A stretch of DNA of 28,372 bases from Lentisphaeria bacterium (GCA_016287975.1 JAEEXV010000155.1:1-28372), one strand, 5' to 3'. Shown: positions 1 to 8,555, numbered from the stretch's first letter. Made by a program: numbers and translations. The notes: generated by a model not told the origin, from the letters alone.

Positions 1-78
1 CTTGTGGCAGGCCGAATTGGACACCGCGCGCTCGGCGGACCGCCACGGCGAGGCCGCCGTGGCAACTATATCGGGCAT
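1..78. repeat. Right part of a palindromic dispersed repeat, cut by the window edge
   Basis: These 78 bases are identical to 236-313, which is the right half of the complete copy at 164-301 plus 12 further bases. The segment contains the right inverted arm (40-66), which can fold into a short hairpin by itself. The left half of this copy lies outside the window. Perfect identity over 78 bases points to recent duplication or gene conversion. Open frames across it are GC-driven and show no protein-family features. Confidence 0.85.
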
Positions 79-102
79 GGAAATGGCGGCGATTGCCACC
101 TT

Positions 103-139
103 ATGGGGAACAAGCGTTGTCAAATGCGCTGTTCCCCAT
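103..139. repeat. Hairpin-forming inverted repeat between two copies of the dispersed repeat
   Basis: ATGGGGAACA (103-112) is the exact inverse of TGTTCCCCAT (130-139). Three more pairs (GCG/CGC) follow inward after a one-base bulge, and the loop is A/T-rich. There is no T-run, so it is not a canonical terminator. The 13-base string ttccccatgatgg at its right side (132-144) occurs again at 26271-26283, next to the 8-bp tandem array, so the two intergenic regions may share repeat ancestry. Confidence 0.6.
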
Positions 140-163
140 GATGGTCGGCACCTGCCCCGAAAA

Positions 164-301
164 TGGTTGCCACGGCGGCCTCGCCGTGGCGGCTCGGTGA
201 ATGGGCGACTGTCGATTCCGAAGCCTTGGCTGCATCTTGTGGCAGGCCGAATTGGACACCGCGCGCTCGGCGGACCGCCACGGCGAGGCCGCCGTGGCAA
301 C
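164..301. repeat. Complete palindromic repeat element with 27-bp terminal inverted repeats
   Basis: The left arm (166-192) and right arm (275-301) are perfect reverse complements over 27 bases. Each arm also contains its own hairpin, with 9-bp stem gccacggcg/cgccgtggc and loop GCCT. The interior (about 80 bases) has no coding signal. Other copies are the right half at 1-78 and a diverged copy at 8662-8796. The size, arms and lack of coding content fit a MITE-like or REP/BIME-like non-autonomous element. Which of the two cannot be decided here, because no clear target-site duplication or transposase is visible. Confidence 0.75.
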
Positions 302-314
302 TATATCGGGCATC

Positions 315-407
315 CCGTCCCGTGGCGGGTCGACGGCCCGCGCCCCATTGCCCCGCCGACACACGCAAGCCCCGCCGTCCCGTGGCGGGCCGAGAACGGC
401 CCGCGCC
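315..407. repeat. Two spaced copies of a GC-rich palindromic motif
   Basis: The motif CCGTCCCGTGGCGGG followed by CGGCCCGCGCCC occurs at 315-345 and again at 375-407. In the second copy GCGGGCCG (385-392) and CGGCCCGC (397-404) form a perfect 8-bp stem with an AGAA loop. This follows the stop of the minus-strand oxidoreductase by 17 bases, so the hairpin could protect or weakly terminate that transcript, but no U-tract follows. The whole 1-420 stretch therefore holds repeats and no recognisable gene. Confidence 0.6.
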
Positions 408-420
408 CGCGTCCAATGTC

Positions 421-1527
421 TCAGGGCAGGTGGATGGGCTGCGGGCGGTTGGATTCGGAGGCGGCGCGGATGGCCTCCAGAATGGAGACGACACGTAGAC
501 CGAAGCGCCCGTCGGCCTGGATGGGGGTGCCGTCGAGGATATGCCTGTGGAACTCGCGCCATTCGAGTTCGACGGCTTCGGTTCCCTCCGAGCAGTCGAT
601 GACCTCGCGCTCGCTGCCGATGCAGTGCACGACCTCCGTCTTGAACGGAGTCAGCAGCAGCGAGCCCTTGGTGCCGAAGACGCGGCACGTATAGCGCAGA
701 GGCTCGATGAGGCGGTTGCCGACCGAGGTGCTGAGGGTGGCGACGGCGCCGTCGGCATAGCGGAGGAAGGCGGCGCATTCGGTGTCGACCTCGACCCCAG
801 GATAGAGGCGGGAAAGCCTGGCGGTGACCTCGGTGATCGGGGCGGCATGCAGGGAGAGCAGGTGGTCGACCTGGTGCGGAACAAGGTTGAAGAGGGCGCC
901 GCCGCCCGCCATCCTCGGATCCAGGAACCAGCGCGGGCGATGCTCGAAGTCGTAGTAGGCAGCGCCTTCGTCGAGGATCATCTGCACCTCGCCGATGACG
1001 CCCTCCCGAATCATCTGCGCCGCCTTGCGGAAATGCGGTCGGAACGAGTGCGTGTGCCCGACCATGAGGCACCGCTTGTTGGCCGCGGCGCAGTCCATGA
1101 GCCGCCGACAGTGCTCGGACGAGACCGCCATGGGCTTCTCCAGCAGCAGGTGGGAGCCGCTCTCCAGGGCGGCGATGCCGTATTCCAGGTGCAGCAGATG
1201 CGGCAGCGCGACCAGGGTGACGTCGGGTTGCATGCGCCGCACCATCGCAAGGCCGTCGGTGCCTGCCTCGGCGCCGAAGCGCGCGGCGACGGACTGCGCC
1301 TTCGCCAGATCCAGGTCGGCGACGCCGATGACGCGGTAGTGATTGGGCAGGCGCTGCAGGGCGGCGGAGTGGAACTCCATGATCGAGCCACAGCCGAGAA
1401 GAAGGACGGTGAGGCATCGATTCTGGTAGGCATAATGATCCACTTTCCATGGGTTACCGCGGTAACTTGATTCATCGACTGTATAGGAGATGGTGCGAAC
1501 TGGTGGAATGAACGAATCGGCTGACAT
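421..1527 (-). CDS. Gfo/Idh/MocA family oxidoreductase (locus A)
   Basis: A 368-aa cytoplasmic NAD(P)-dependent sugar or sugar-derivative dehydrogenase of the Gfo/Idh/MocA family. The N-terminal Rossmann fold begins LLLGCGSIM; the third Gly of the usual GxGxxG is Met. The family EKP motif is clear (LLLEKPMAV), followed by GHTHSFRPHF and a C-terminal alpha/beta domain with AGGGALFNLVPHQVDHLL, whose HQVDH probably includes the catalytic His. About 40 residues precede the Rossmann strand, which is long for the family, so a later start is possible. The ATG at 1527 was chosen because no other ATG precedes the fold and the upstream frame runs into the neighbouring gene out of phase. It is the last gene of locus A, 101 bases after the Asp-box gene, with its own likely promoter at 1604-1632. 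The substrate is unknown. Confidence 0.9.
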   Translation of the reverse strand: MSADSFIPPVRTISYTVDESSYRGNPWKVDHYAYQNRCLTVLLLGCGSIMEFHSAALQRLPNHYRVIGVADLDLAKAQSVAARFGAEAGTDGLAMVRRMQPDVTLVALPHLLHLEYGIAALESGSHLLLEKPMAVSSEHCRRLMDCAAANKRCLMVGHTHSFRPHFRKAAQMIREGVIGEVQMILDEGAAYYDFEHRPRWFLDPRMAGGGALFNLVPHQVDHLLSLHAAPITEVTARLSRLYPGVEVDTECAAFLRYADGAVATLSTSVGNRLIEPLRYTCRVFGTKGSLLLTPFKTEVVHCIGSEREVIDCSEGTEAVELEWREFHRHILDGTPIQADGRFGLRVVSILEAIRAASESNRPQPIHLP

Positions 1528-1603
1528 AGAATGAGTGTGGAAAGGGGATTGAAAATCGAGGAAGGTCAGGCGATGCCTGTTAGGGGAAATTTCTGGCAGG
1601 CAT

Positions 1604-1632
1604 AATATACCGTATGGCTGGGCGGTTGTCAG
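1604..1632 (-). promoter_or_regulatory. Likely internal sigma70-type promoter ahead of the Gfo/Idh gene
   Basis: On the minus strand CTGACA (1632-1627) is separated by 17 bases from TATATT (1609-1604). The -35 box overlaps the stop codon of the upstream gene. The sequence TGCCTGCC follows just downstream of the -10 (1602-1595) and recurs in the leader of the GntR gene, where it could be an operator half-site. Transcription would start near 1597, giving a leader of about 70 bases. Confidence 0.5.
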
Positions 1633-2696
1633 ACGATGCCTTCCTTGCGGAGGCGGGCGGCGACGGCGGGGGCGAGTTCGGGTTCGCCGTCGGTGCGGAC
1701 GATGGCGAGGAAGATGTCGGCTGGGGTGTTGATGGTGCTGTCTGGGTATTCGTGCTGGGAGTAGTAGGCGATGAGCATGCGGTTGTCGGGGAGTTCGAGG
1801 ATGTCCGGGTAGGTGCAGTCCTGGGCGCCGGGCAGGCGGATGTATTCGAGGAAGCGCTGTATCTGGGGCAGATAGAGGTATCCGCGGAAGCTGATTTCGC
1901 GGCGGTCGTAGTAGATGGTTCCGATGGCGGGGGAGGCGGCGCGATAGCGTCCGAAGAGGAAGAGGCGGCCATGGCAGGTCATGGCGCGCTGCCCCTGGAT
2001 GCAGGCGCCGAAGTCGACGGGGGCGCTCCACTCGGTGAAGGGCGGCGCGGCGTGCCGGATGGCGAGGGTGGCGGGGCAGTTCTCGCGGCGGATGAAGGCG
2101 GTGAGGCGCTCCCCGTCCCAGTGCAGTTCGGTCTCGTTGCCGGATTCGTTGCGCGAGAGCTCGGCGACCTTCGACCATTGGAAGCCGTCGTCGGAGACGA
2201 CCAGGTCGACCTCCCAGTCCTCCGGCGGGAAGACGCCGGCCGCATCGACGTGCGCCCGCGTGGTGAGGCGGTAGCGCGCGGCGTAGAGGCGCCCTTCGAC
2301 CGCGCGTGGCCGCCAGAAGCGCCACTGCGCCTCGCCGGCGAGGACGGGCTGGGTCCAGTGGATGCCGTCCTCGCTCGCGATGACGTAAGAACTGGAAAGC
2401 TGCGCGAGTACCGGGCGGTCCTTGTCGAAGGCGCCGCAGAACATCAGCAGCCGTCCCTTCCATTCAACGAGGAAGCCCTCGTAGTAGTTGCGGTCGTCGG
2501 GAAGCGGCGCCGGCAGGCGCTCCCAGGTGGCGCCGCCATCGGCGGAGCGCATCAGCACGACTCCGCCGTCGCTTTGGGCGTGGCCCCCAGAGGCGCGGTA
2601 GGTGAGGTAGAGATGCCCCCGATGGCGCGCAAGCGCGGGAAAGGCATTGTGACGGCCGTCCGCGACGAGGCGGGTGAGTTTTTCGAGCTTTTCCAT
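1629..2696 (-). CDS. Asp-box (sialidase-like) beta-propeller protein (locus A)
   Basis: A 355-aa protein with repeated Asp-box motifs (S-x-D-x-G-x-x-W) typical of sialidase/BNR six-bladed propellers: SADGGATW at 51-58, SEDGIHW at 108-114 and SDDGFQW further on. Asp boxes are structural, so the fold is well supported but sialidase activity is not. The N-terminus has R-x-N-A-F-P (RHNAFP, 15-20), common in sialidase-like glycosidases. No signal peptide is seen, so it probably acts in the cytoplasm unless the start is wrong. It sits 65 bases after the large lyase-like gene and before the oxidoreductase. It may be a glycosidase or phosphorylase-like propeller acting on the released oligosaccharide. 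There is no clear Shine-Dalgarno sequence. Confidence 0.8.
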   Translation of the reverse strand: MEKLEKLTRLVADGRHNAFPALARHRGHLYLTYRASGGHAQSDGGVVLMRSADGGATWERLPAPLPDDRNYYEGFLVEWKGRLLMFCGAFDKDRPVLAQLSSSYVIASEDGIHWTQPVLAGEAQWRFWRPRAVEGRLYAARYRLTTRAHVDAAGVFPPEDWEVDLVVSDDGFQWSKVAELSRNESGNETELHWDGERLTAFIRRENCPATLAIRHAAPPFTEWSAPVDFGACIQGQRAMTCHGRLFLFGRYRAASPAIGTIYYDRREISFRGYLYLPQIQRFLEYIRLPGAQDCTYPDILELPDNRMLIAYYSQHEYPDSTINTPADIFLAIVRTDGEPELAPAVAARLRKEGIV

Positions 2697-2738
2697 GATT
2701 TGCGAGTTTTGACTTGAAGGCGGGATCCCGCCCCCGTG

Positions 2739-2758
2739 CGGCGCCGCTTGCGGCGCCG
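2739..2758 (-). repeat. Perfect GC hairpin between the lyase-like and Asp-box genes
   Basis: Two copies of the self-complementary octamer CGGCGCCG (2739-2746, 2751-2758) are separated by CTTG, giving an 8-bp stem with a tetraloop three bases past the stop of the upstream gene. A second palindrome, CGGGATCCCG (2721-2730), follows. There is no T-run, so this is more likely an mRNA-stabilising or processing hairpin than a full terminator. It could lower expression of the two distal genes relative to the secreted enzyme. Confidence 0.5.
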
Positions 2759-2761
2759 GGC

Positions 2762-5700
2762 TTACGGTGCGGCCTCCTCACAGAGGAGGAGCTCCCCGTT
2801 GTCAAGGAGGGCGAGGAGTTTTCCTTCGCGGTTGAGCGCGGCGTCTCGGCAGTCGCCTGCGACGAGGAGGCGTAGGCTGTCGTCGCCCTGGAGTTCGTAG
2901 AGTCCGTCGGCGGTGGCGACGAGGGTGCGCCCGTGGTAGTGGCGGAGGTTCCGCGCAGTACTGGGGAGTTGGATGCTGCGGCACTTCGCGACGGTCTTCC
3001 AGTCGGGGGCGAAGGTGATTCGGCGGAGGATGCGGTCGGGGCTGGCGGCGACGATGGTGCGCTCGCCCGCCAGGCAGAGGGCGTCGAGGCCGACGGGGGC
3101 GCTCCAGGCGAAGCGCCAGGCGCGGGCGCGGGTGTCGAAGACGCCGAGGAAGGATTCGCGGGCGATGGCGAGGAGCCCGTCGCCGACTGGCTTGAAGGCG
3201 AGGGTGCGGTCCCCCTCGACGCTGCCGCCGTAGGAGGGCAGCCGCACATTCTCGTTGTGGTAGATGACGGGGCAGTTCTGGACGCGGCGCGGGTCGGCGG
3301 GGCCGAAGAGGCGGGTCAGGTTGAAGCGGCCCAGGCCGTAGAGCGCCTCGTTGCCGCCGCTGTCGCGCACGCCGCGGTCGAGGAGCGCCCCCAGGCAGTA
3401 TTCGCCAGACTGGAGGAGCCCCGCGAGGGTGCCGTCGGGTCTCACGAACGAGTAGTAGCAGTAGCGCCCGACGACCAGCAGCGGGGCCTCCTTCGGGCTG
3501 GGGCGCCAGACGCCGAGGCTGAACGGCAGGGTGAAGCCGCCGAGGGGCTGGCGGGTGTTGGGCTTGCCGTATTGGTGATGGAAGTCGGCCTGGAGGCGGT
3601 AGAGGTCGATGACGCGTGCGACCTGCCCGCGCTCGTCGAGAACACGGATCTTGGCGTCGTCGGTGATCACGACGAGGCGCGGCGTGGCGTCGGGCCATGA
3701 GAGAAACTTGCTATCCTGCACGACGGCGGGCGAACGCCACGCGTATCGCAAACCGAAGTCGCGGTCGAGCATGGCGAAGAGGTAGTCCTCGGAACGGCGG
3801 TCGCGCAGATAGCGCGGGAAGACCGCGCTCTGCACGAGAAAGCCGTCGCCTGCGGGGACGATCTCCAGGGTGCTGCGCGCGGCGGGCGTGTCGGCGGAGT
3901 AGTAGGTGAGCAAAGTGGCGTCGGTGCCGCGCACATAGCGCGCCTGGACGTCGGGGAAGGTGGTCTGGTGGGAGCGCTCGCGGGGGTCGGCCTGTCCGTA
4001 GTTGGCGGTCCTGACCCCAGGCAGCCAGCGCCGTTCCGAGGCGATTTTGCGGAATACCTTGCCGTCGGCGGAATACTCCAGGTCGGCTGGCAGCGGCAGT
4101 TCCGCCCAGAAGCGCAGGGAACGGGCGTTGCGGATCTCACTCAAGGCGACGACGCGCCCGAAGTCGACGACGCGCGCCCCGCCGACGGTCTGGACGGTGA
4201 AGCCGAGGCGGCCTGGGAGTTGAAGCGCGCCGTTGCGGCGCACGGGGCGGAGGCGCGGCGCCTCGGGGGTGGCTGGGGCGACCGCCGCCGAAGCCACGGT
4301 CAGCGGACGGAAGGTTTTTTCGGGGTCGGTGTCAACCAGCCGTCCGTCCACGGTGAATTGGCAGTGGTCGTCGCCCCCGATGCGGAGGCGACCGTCTTCG
4401 CCGAGTTCAAAACGGGTGGGCGCGGCGTTCTCCGTGGTTTCCAGGAGCGTGTAGGCGGTGACGCCTTCACCTGGGGCGAGTCGCCGTCGGGCGACGTGGT
4501 GGTATTCGGGAAAGGGCGCCTTCTTGCGCTGGTAGTCGGCGAGGTTTTCGACGACGCGGAAGCCCTCGCCGAGCGAGGTCACGTGGAAGCGGAGATTGCC
4601 GTTGAGCCCCGTCCAGACGCGCCCGTCGAAGGAGGGGATGCCCTGGGGGCGCCAGCCGATCTGGATGAGATAGTCGCCTGCCTCCAGCGCGGTGATGCGG
4701 TCGCGCACCAGAATGCACCCTGGCTTGCCAGTGAAGGCGACGCTGCGCTGCCAGGCGCAGCCCGCAAAGGGGCGGATGGCGATGGAGGCGGACCAGTCGG
4801 CGGGTTCGAAGGATTCGACGCGGGCGGCGCCTGCGTAGGGCTGCGGATCGTCGTCGAGGCGGTCGAGGCGCTGGATGCTGACGGCGTTGTAGTCGTAGTA
4901 GTTGGCGCGGCCGAGGCCGAAGGTGGACGAGGAGGAATGCTGGAAGAGCGGGCGGCCGTCGTGGTAGAACTCCGTGATGGCGCCAGTGGTCTCGCCGAAG
5001 GCGGAGAGGCGCAGATAGTCGCCGCCGTTGCGGAAGACGATGGCCTCGGCGCCCTCGCGCGCGGGGAAGTCAGGGGAGCGGTGCCGCTTGAACTTCAGGC
5101 CGTTCCACAGGAGGATGTCCTGCGGCTGCCAGCGCGTGCGGAAGACGCCGTGCCACTCGCGCGGCTCGGCCTCGGGCGCGTCGGGGGCGGGGGCGTAGCG
5201 GTGGACGCCGCAGAGATAGCGCATCTGGAAGTGCTCCTTGACCGTGGGCAGATGGCGCTGCAGCCAGGTGAAGCCGGGGTCGCGGTAGTAGCACGCGAGG
5301 ACGCCCGCGAGGAAACGGTCGTCGCGGGTGAGCGGGCGCGCGGGGGACATCTCCCAGAGGCGCAGCAGATGCCTGGCGTTGCCAGAGGTGAAGGTCTCGA
5401 AGCGCTCGTTGGCGAGGGCGTAGCGGACGAGCGAGGCGAGGGCCTCCTCCTGCTCGACGGGGATGCTGCGCGGAAGGCTGGGGTTGAAGGTGGTGGCGCT
5501 CCAATGGCGCAGGAAGGCGTCCTTCTCGGCGTGGCGGTAGCGCGCGATTGCGGCCTCATCGGGGCTCAGGGGGATGCTGCGCAGGAGGAATTCGGCGTTG
5601 GCGTGGTCGGCCATCAGCGGGGCGATCACGTGGCGGTTGAGGATGACGTGGAGTTCGTAGGGGCGGTTGTAGCCTGGCATCCAGGTGAGGTCGGTGATGC

Positions 5701-6964
5701 CGAAGTCGAGGAAGTTCTGCTTGAGGAGGGCGTCGATCTGGCGGCGCTCGGCGGCGGTGAAGAGCGGACTGTGGTCGACCATGTCGTAGGCGCGCACGAA
5801 AAACTCGAGGATGTAGTGGTGCGTGTACGCGCGGTCCTTCAGGAGTTCCTTGAGATATTGGCGGGCGCGGGCGCGGTAGGATTCGCGGCCGCTCCAATAG
5901 TAGCCCATGACATTGACATACCAGCGCACGACCTTGCCGTAGCCTGGCTCCAGGAGCCTTGGGCCCGCGGCGGCGGGATTGGTCGCCCAGAGCCGTTCAT
6001 CCGCGTCGAAGGCCCGCCTGCACTCGCCGCCGAGTTCGACTTCCAGCAGGAACGGGATTTTGGGCCCGGCGAGGCGCTTGCGGAAGGCGGCGATGGCCGC
6101 GCGGACGCCAGCGTCGTCGCTGCCGCCGAGGATGAGGTGGTTGCGGCCGTTGCCGAAGACGTCGGCCGCAGTGCGCAGGACATGGCCGCCCGCGCCAGGG
6201 TAGTAGCCGTCGGCGGCGGCGAGGAACTTGCCGTAGGCGGCCCAGAGGGCGCGGTTGTTGTTGAGGTTGCCCAGGAGGATCAGATGCCGCCGCTTCCATT
6301 CGTCGCGCAGTTCAGGGCGGTCGGCGTGGACGGCCTCCGCCTCTGGGACGATCCGCAGCGCAAGGCCGCACCTTTCGCGGATGGCGGCCTGCAGGGCGCG
6401 CGCGTCTTCCTCGAAGCCCTCGGGATGGATGATGGCGCTCTTCTCGTCCAGCAGGGTCTCGCCGAGGACGGGGCGCGCAGGGACCTCCGCGGCCAGCTTG
6501 GGCGTGCGGAATTCGAAGCCGGAGAGGTCGTAGATGGATTCGCCAGGGAGGCCGCCGAGTTCAATGCGGACTTCAAGTTCCTTCGCGGGGCCGCTTTTGA
6601 CAAGGTCGCAGAGGATCTGCGCCTCGCCTGGCGTGGAATAGGCCATCGCACGGGCGCCGCAGCGCACCACGACGGAGTTGGCGGAGCGCGCCGTGAGTTT
6701 CAGCAGATAGACGGTGTTGGGGCGGACGGGAAAGCGCCGCGCGAGGACGAGTTGCGGTCTGGGGCGCTGGATGCGCGCGACGCCATCGTCCATCTCCAGG
6801 GTGGCGGGCGCCTTGGGAACGGCGCCGTCGGGCAGGACGAGGCGGCAGCCGCCGCGCATCGGCGTGGCGGCGGGTTGCGCGCCCGTCGCCTGCCACTGGC
6901 CGAGGTCGAAAGCGGAGAGCGGAAGCAGCACGGAAAGCAGCAGGAAAGCGGCGAGGCGCGGCAT
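2762..6964 (-). CDS. Large secreted polysaccharide-lyase-like multidomain protein (1400 aa)
   Basis: Residues 1-18 are a signal peptide (MPRLAAFLLLSVLLPLSA), so the protein is exported. Residues about 150-310 resemble the N-terminal domain seen before many PVC and Bacteroidota glycan enzymes (LLGNLNNNRALW ... LILGGSDDAG). Residues about 340-560 are helical, with aromatic and Asn/His-rich loops such as LTWMPGYNRPYE and ILNRHVIAPL, suggesting an alpha/alpha toroid. Residues about 640-800 resemble the beta-sandwich of heparinase II/III-type lyases (RNGGDYLRLSAFG, VRDRITAL). About 920-1030 is discoidin-like (LEYSADGKVFRKIA). The last 340 residues are beta-repeat-rich and propeller-like. A lyase or glycan-degrading role is an inference from architecture, and no catalytic residue was assigned. 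The gene starts 3 bases after the pseudopilin stop, implying translational coupling. Confidence 0.8.
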   Translation of the reverse strand: MPRLAAFLLLSVLLPLSAFDLGQWQATGAQPAATPMRGGCRLVLPDGAVPKAPATLEMDDGVARIQRPRPQLVLARRFPVRPNTVYLLKLTARSANSVVVRCGARAMAYSTPGEAQILCDLVKSGPAKELEVRIELGGLPGESIYDLSGFEFRTPKLAAEVPARPVLGETLLDEKSAIIHPEGFEEDARALQAAIRERCGLALRIVPEAEAVHADRPELRDEWKRRHLILLGNLNNNRALWAAYGKFLAAADGYYPGAGGHVLRTAADVFGNGRNHLILGGSDDAGVRAAIAAFRKRLAGPKIPFLLEVELGGECRRAFDADERLWATNPAAAGPRLLEPGYGKVVRWYVNVMGYYWSGRESYRARARQYLKELLKDRAYTHHYILEFFVRAYDMVDHSPLFTAAERRQIDALLKQNFLDFGITDLTWMPGYNRPYELHVILNRHVIAPLMADHANAEFLLRSIPLSPDEAAIARYRHAEKDAFLRHWSATTFNPSLPRSIPVEQEEALASLVRYALANERFETFTSGNARHLLRLWEMSPARPLTRDDRFLAGVLACYYRDPGFTWLQRHLPTVKEHFQMRYLCGVHRYAPAPDAPEAEPREWHGVFRTRWQPQDILLWNGLKFKRHRSPDFPAREGAEAIVFRNGGDYLRLSAFGETTGAITEFYHDGRPLFQHSSSSTFGLGRANYYDYNAVSIQRLDRLDDDPQPYAGAARVESFEPADWSASIAIRPFAGCAWQRSVAFTGKPGCILVRDRITALEAGDYLIQIGWRPQGIPSFDGRVWTGLNGNLRFHVTSLGEGFRVVENLADYQRKKAPFPEYHHVARRRLAPGEGVTAYTLLETTENAAPTRFELGEDGRLRIGGDDHCQFTVDGRLVDTDPEKTFRPLTVASAAVAPATPEAPRLRPVRRNGALQLPGRLGFTVQTVGGARVVDFGRVVALSEIRNARSLRFWAELPLPADLEYSADGKVFRKIASERRWLPGVRTANYGQADPRERSHQTTFPDVQARYVRGTDATLLTYYSADTPAARSTLEIVPAGDGFLVQSAVFPRYLRDRRSEDYLFAMLDRDFGLRYAWRSPAVVQDSKFLSWPDATPRLVVITDDAKIRVLDERGQVARVIDLYRLQADFHHQYGKPNTRQPLGGFTLPFSLGVWRPSPKEAPLLVVGRYCYYSFVRPDGTLAGLLQSGEYCLGALLDRGVRDSGGNEALYGLGRFNLTRLFGPADPRRVQNCPVIYHNENVRLPSYGGSVEGDRTLAFKPVGDGLLAIARESFLGVFDTRARAWRFAWSAPVGLDALCLAGERTIVAASPDRILRRITFAPDWKTVAKCRSIQLPSTARNLRHYHGRTLVATADGLYELQGDDSLRLLVAGDCRDAALNREGKLLALLDNGELLLCEEAAP

Positions 6965-6967
6965 CGG

Positions 6968-7729
6968 CTATTCCCACATGAGCGCGTTGTTGATGTTGAC
7001 GAAATCCTTGTACGCGATGGGGGTCATGTTGCGCTCGTTGCGTTCGCGCGCGCCGACGGCGTTGACGTGGCCGTCGACGAACAGGATGTTGCAGTTGCCG
7101 GCGTAGTTGTTGGTCGCCAGGTAGTTGCCGCCATTGTGCACGAAGCCCAGCGAGCCGGAGTTGGCGTTCGGGGTGACATTGATGGGGTGCGAGATTGCGA
7201 GCGCTCGGTTCTGGGGATGGGCGTCTGATGGTCGTCCGCAGGAGTCGGCATGCAGCAGCGAGCGGGAGGCGCTGCGGATCTGCGTGATGCGGAGACCGAC
7301 CGCTCCGGGCATCGTGTACTGAATGTCGTAGTTGGCGACGTAGGTGGTGTCCTGCTTGCTGGCGAGGGTGTTGGGGCGGTCGAAGCCCATGCCGATCATC
7401 GTCGGGCAGTACATGAGCGTGTTGCTGCGGCGTTTGGTGGAGGGGGCGTTGAGCGATCCGTAGGTCACGCCGCGCGACTCCGCCTCCACAACCGTCCACC
7501 AGTTGAAGGAGTTGTTGATTTTGAGGGGCAGGAAGAAGTCGTCGTTCGCCATAGCGTAGAGATTGTGCGCGAGCCCTATTTGCTTGAGGTTGCTTGTGCA
7601 GCTGATGGACTTGGCGCGTTCGCGCGCCTTCGACAGCGCTGGCAGCAGCATGCTGGCCAGAATCGCGATGATCGCGATCACGACCAGCAGTTCAATGAGC
7701 GTGAAGTCCTTGCGGATGGGGGTAGTCAT
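6968..7729 (-). CDS. Type II secretion-like pseudopilin with prepilin N-terminus (DUF1559-like)
   Basis: A 253-aa protein with a short basic leader (MTTPIRKD) followed by the class III prepilin motif [12 protein letters not shown], with Glu at mature position +5 (residue 13). The hydrophobic helix runs to about residue 32 and is followed by LSKARERA and [11 protein letters not shown], as in the DUF1559/prepilin families expanded in Planctomycetota and Lentisphaerota. Near the C-terminus is [13 protein letters not shown], matching the H-X9-DG motif. The residue before the cleavage site is Asp rather than the usual Gly. The protein would be an inner-membrane or periplasmic pseudopilin. Its ATG overlaps the TGA of the GntR gene (ATGA, 7726-7729), and it ends 3 bases before the large secreted enzyme. 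This suggests a dedicated role in export or surface handling of that enzyme or its substrate. Confidence 0.9.
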   Translation of the reverse strand: MTTPIRKDFTLIELLVVIAIIAILASMLLPALSKARERAKSISCTSNLKQIGLAHNLYAMANDDFFLPLKINNSFNWWTVVEAESRGVTYGSLNAPSTKRRSNTLMYCPTMIGMGFDRPNTLASKQDTTYVANYDIQYTMPGAVGLRITQIRSASRSLLHADSCGRPSDAHPQNRALAISHPINVTPNANSGSLGFVHNGGNYLATNNYAGNCNILFVDGHVNAVGARERNERNMTPIAYKDFVNINNALMWE

Positions 7730-8487
7730 GGGGTGGGATTTTCCTTGTTTTTGGGGGTGACCAAGTCAAGACGGTTTGCCAACGGCGTCGTCCGGTTATA
7801 GTAGCGGTCGAGGTGGCGGCGGAGGATGCCGCAGGCGAGGGCGGGGTTGTTCTCCGCCAGGGCCTGCAGCAGTTGGAGATGTTCGTCGGTGGGAGTGGAG
7901 TCGATGGCGAGGAGGAAGATGGGATTGTTCTCGAAGAAACAGTGCAGGATGCCTTGGTAGGCGGCGAAGACGGGGTTGCCGGTGGCCTCGGCCAGTTTCA
8001 TGTGGAACTGCATGTCGCGCACGTTACTCAGCCGCATTTCCTCCTGCGTCTTCGCGGTCAGTTTGCAGTTGGCGTAGCCGCGCAGTTCCTCCAGTTGTGC
8101 CGCCGTGAGGCGCCCTGACAGATTCTCCAGCACTGCGCGCTCGATGGCGAAGCGCGCCTCCAGAAGATGCCGCCAGTCGACGTGGTTGATGGCGATCTGG
8201 AAGCGCACCGTGCGCCCCAATTGCGAGAAGTTCAGGCTCTGGATGGTCGTTCCGCCGCGCGTCGCCGCCGAGAGGATGCCCAGGTACTTCAGCCCCTGGA
8301 TGCCCTCCCGAATCCGAATGCGGCTCAATCCGAAACGACGCACAAGCTCCTGCTCCGTAGGCAATTTGTCCCCTACCCCGAGTTTCTTCTCCAGGATGTA
8401 GTCCAGGATCAAATCCGAAACGTCCGCGCGCCGATATGGCTTCTCGGGCTGCAATTGCTTGGTTTTGTCATACAAAGAAGAAGGCAT
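7726..8487 (-). CDS. GntR-family transcriptional regulator, FCD (FadR-like) subfamily
   Basis: A 253-aa DNA-binding regulator. The N-terminal winged helix-turn-helix is typical of GntR ([20 protein letters not shown], then [19 protein letters not shown] at residues about 40-65). The C-terminal all-helical FCD domain has the [15 protein letters not shown] signature, in which Asp and His usually bind a metal, plus a late His in RRHLDRYY, consistent with an organic-acid or sugar-acid ligand. The ATG at 8487 is preferred. The reading frame continues to 8601, but the extra residues would be encoded by the promoter and leader (-10 box at 8590-8595). As the first gene of locus A it probably autoregulates and controls the coupled pseudopilin and lyase-like genes. 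No good Shine-Dalgarno sequence precedes it. Confidence 0.88.
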   Translation of the reverse strand: MPSSLYDKTKQLQPEKPYRRADVSDLILDYILEKKLGVGDKLPTEQELVRRFGLSRIRIREGIQGLKYLGILSAATRGGTTIQSLNFSQLGRTVRFQIAINHVDWRHLLEARFAIERAVLENLSGRLTAAQLEELRGYANCKLTAKTQEEMRLSNVRDMQFHMKLAEATGNPVFAAYQGILHCFFENNPIFLLAIDSTPTDEHLQLLQALAENNPALACGILRRHLDRYYNRTTPLANRLDLVTPKNKENPTP

Positions 8488-8555
8488 GGTCGTGGAAAAA
8501 TGACGGCAGGGGGGAAATCCTCCGCAAGTGGTCTGTGCTTCCAGAATGGCATCCA

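Noticed and set aside
315..407. Intrinsic terminator of locus A
   Set aside because: The stems are good but no U-tract follows on the minus strand, so it was recorded only as a repeat.
1528..2463. A long minus-strand frame that extends the Gfo/Idh gene upstream to 680 aa
   Set aside because: The extra 312 residues overlap the Asp-box gene in another frame, are Arg/Pro-rich and have no family features.
3968..7228. A 1086-aa plus-strand frame opposite the lyase-like gene
   Set aside because: Its composition is Gly/Ala/Val/Glu-rich as expected for an antisense frame in GC-rich DNA, and the minus-strand frame has a signal peptide and domain features.
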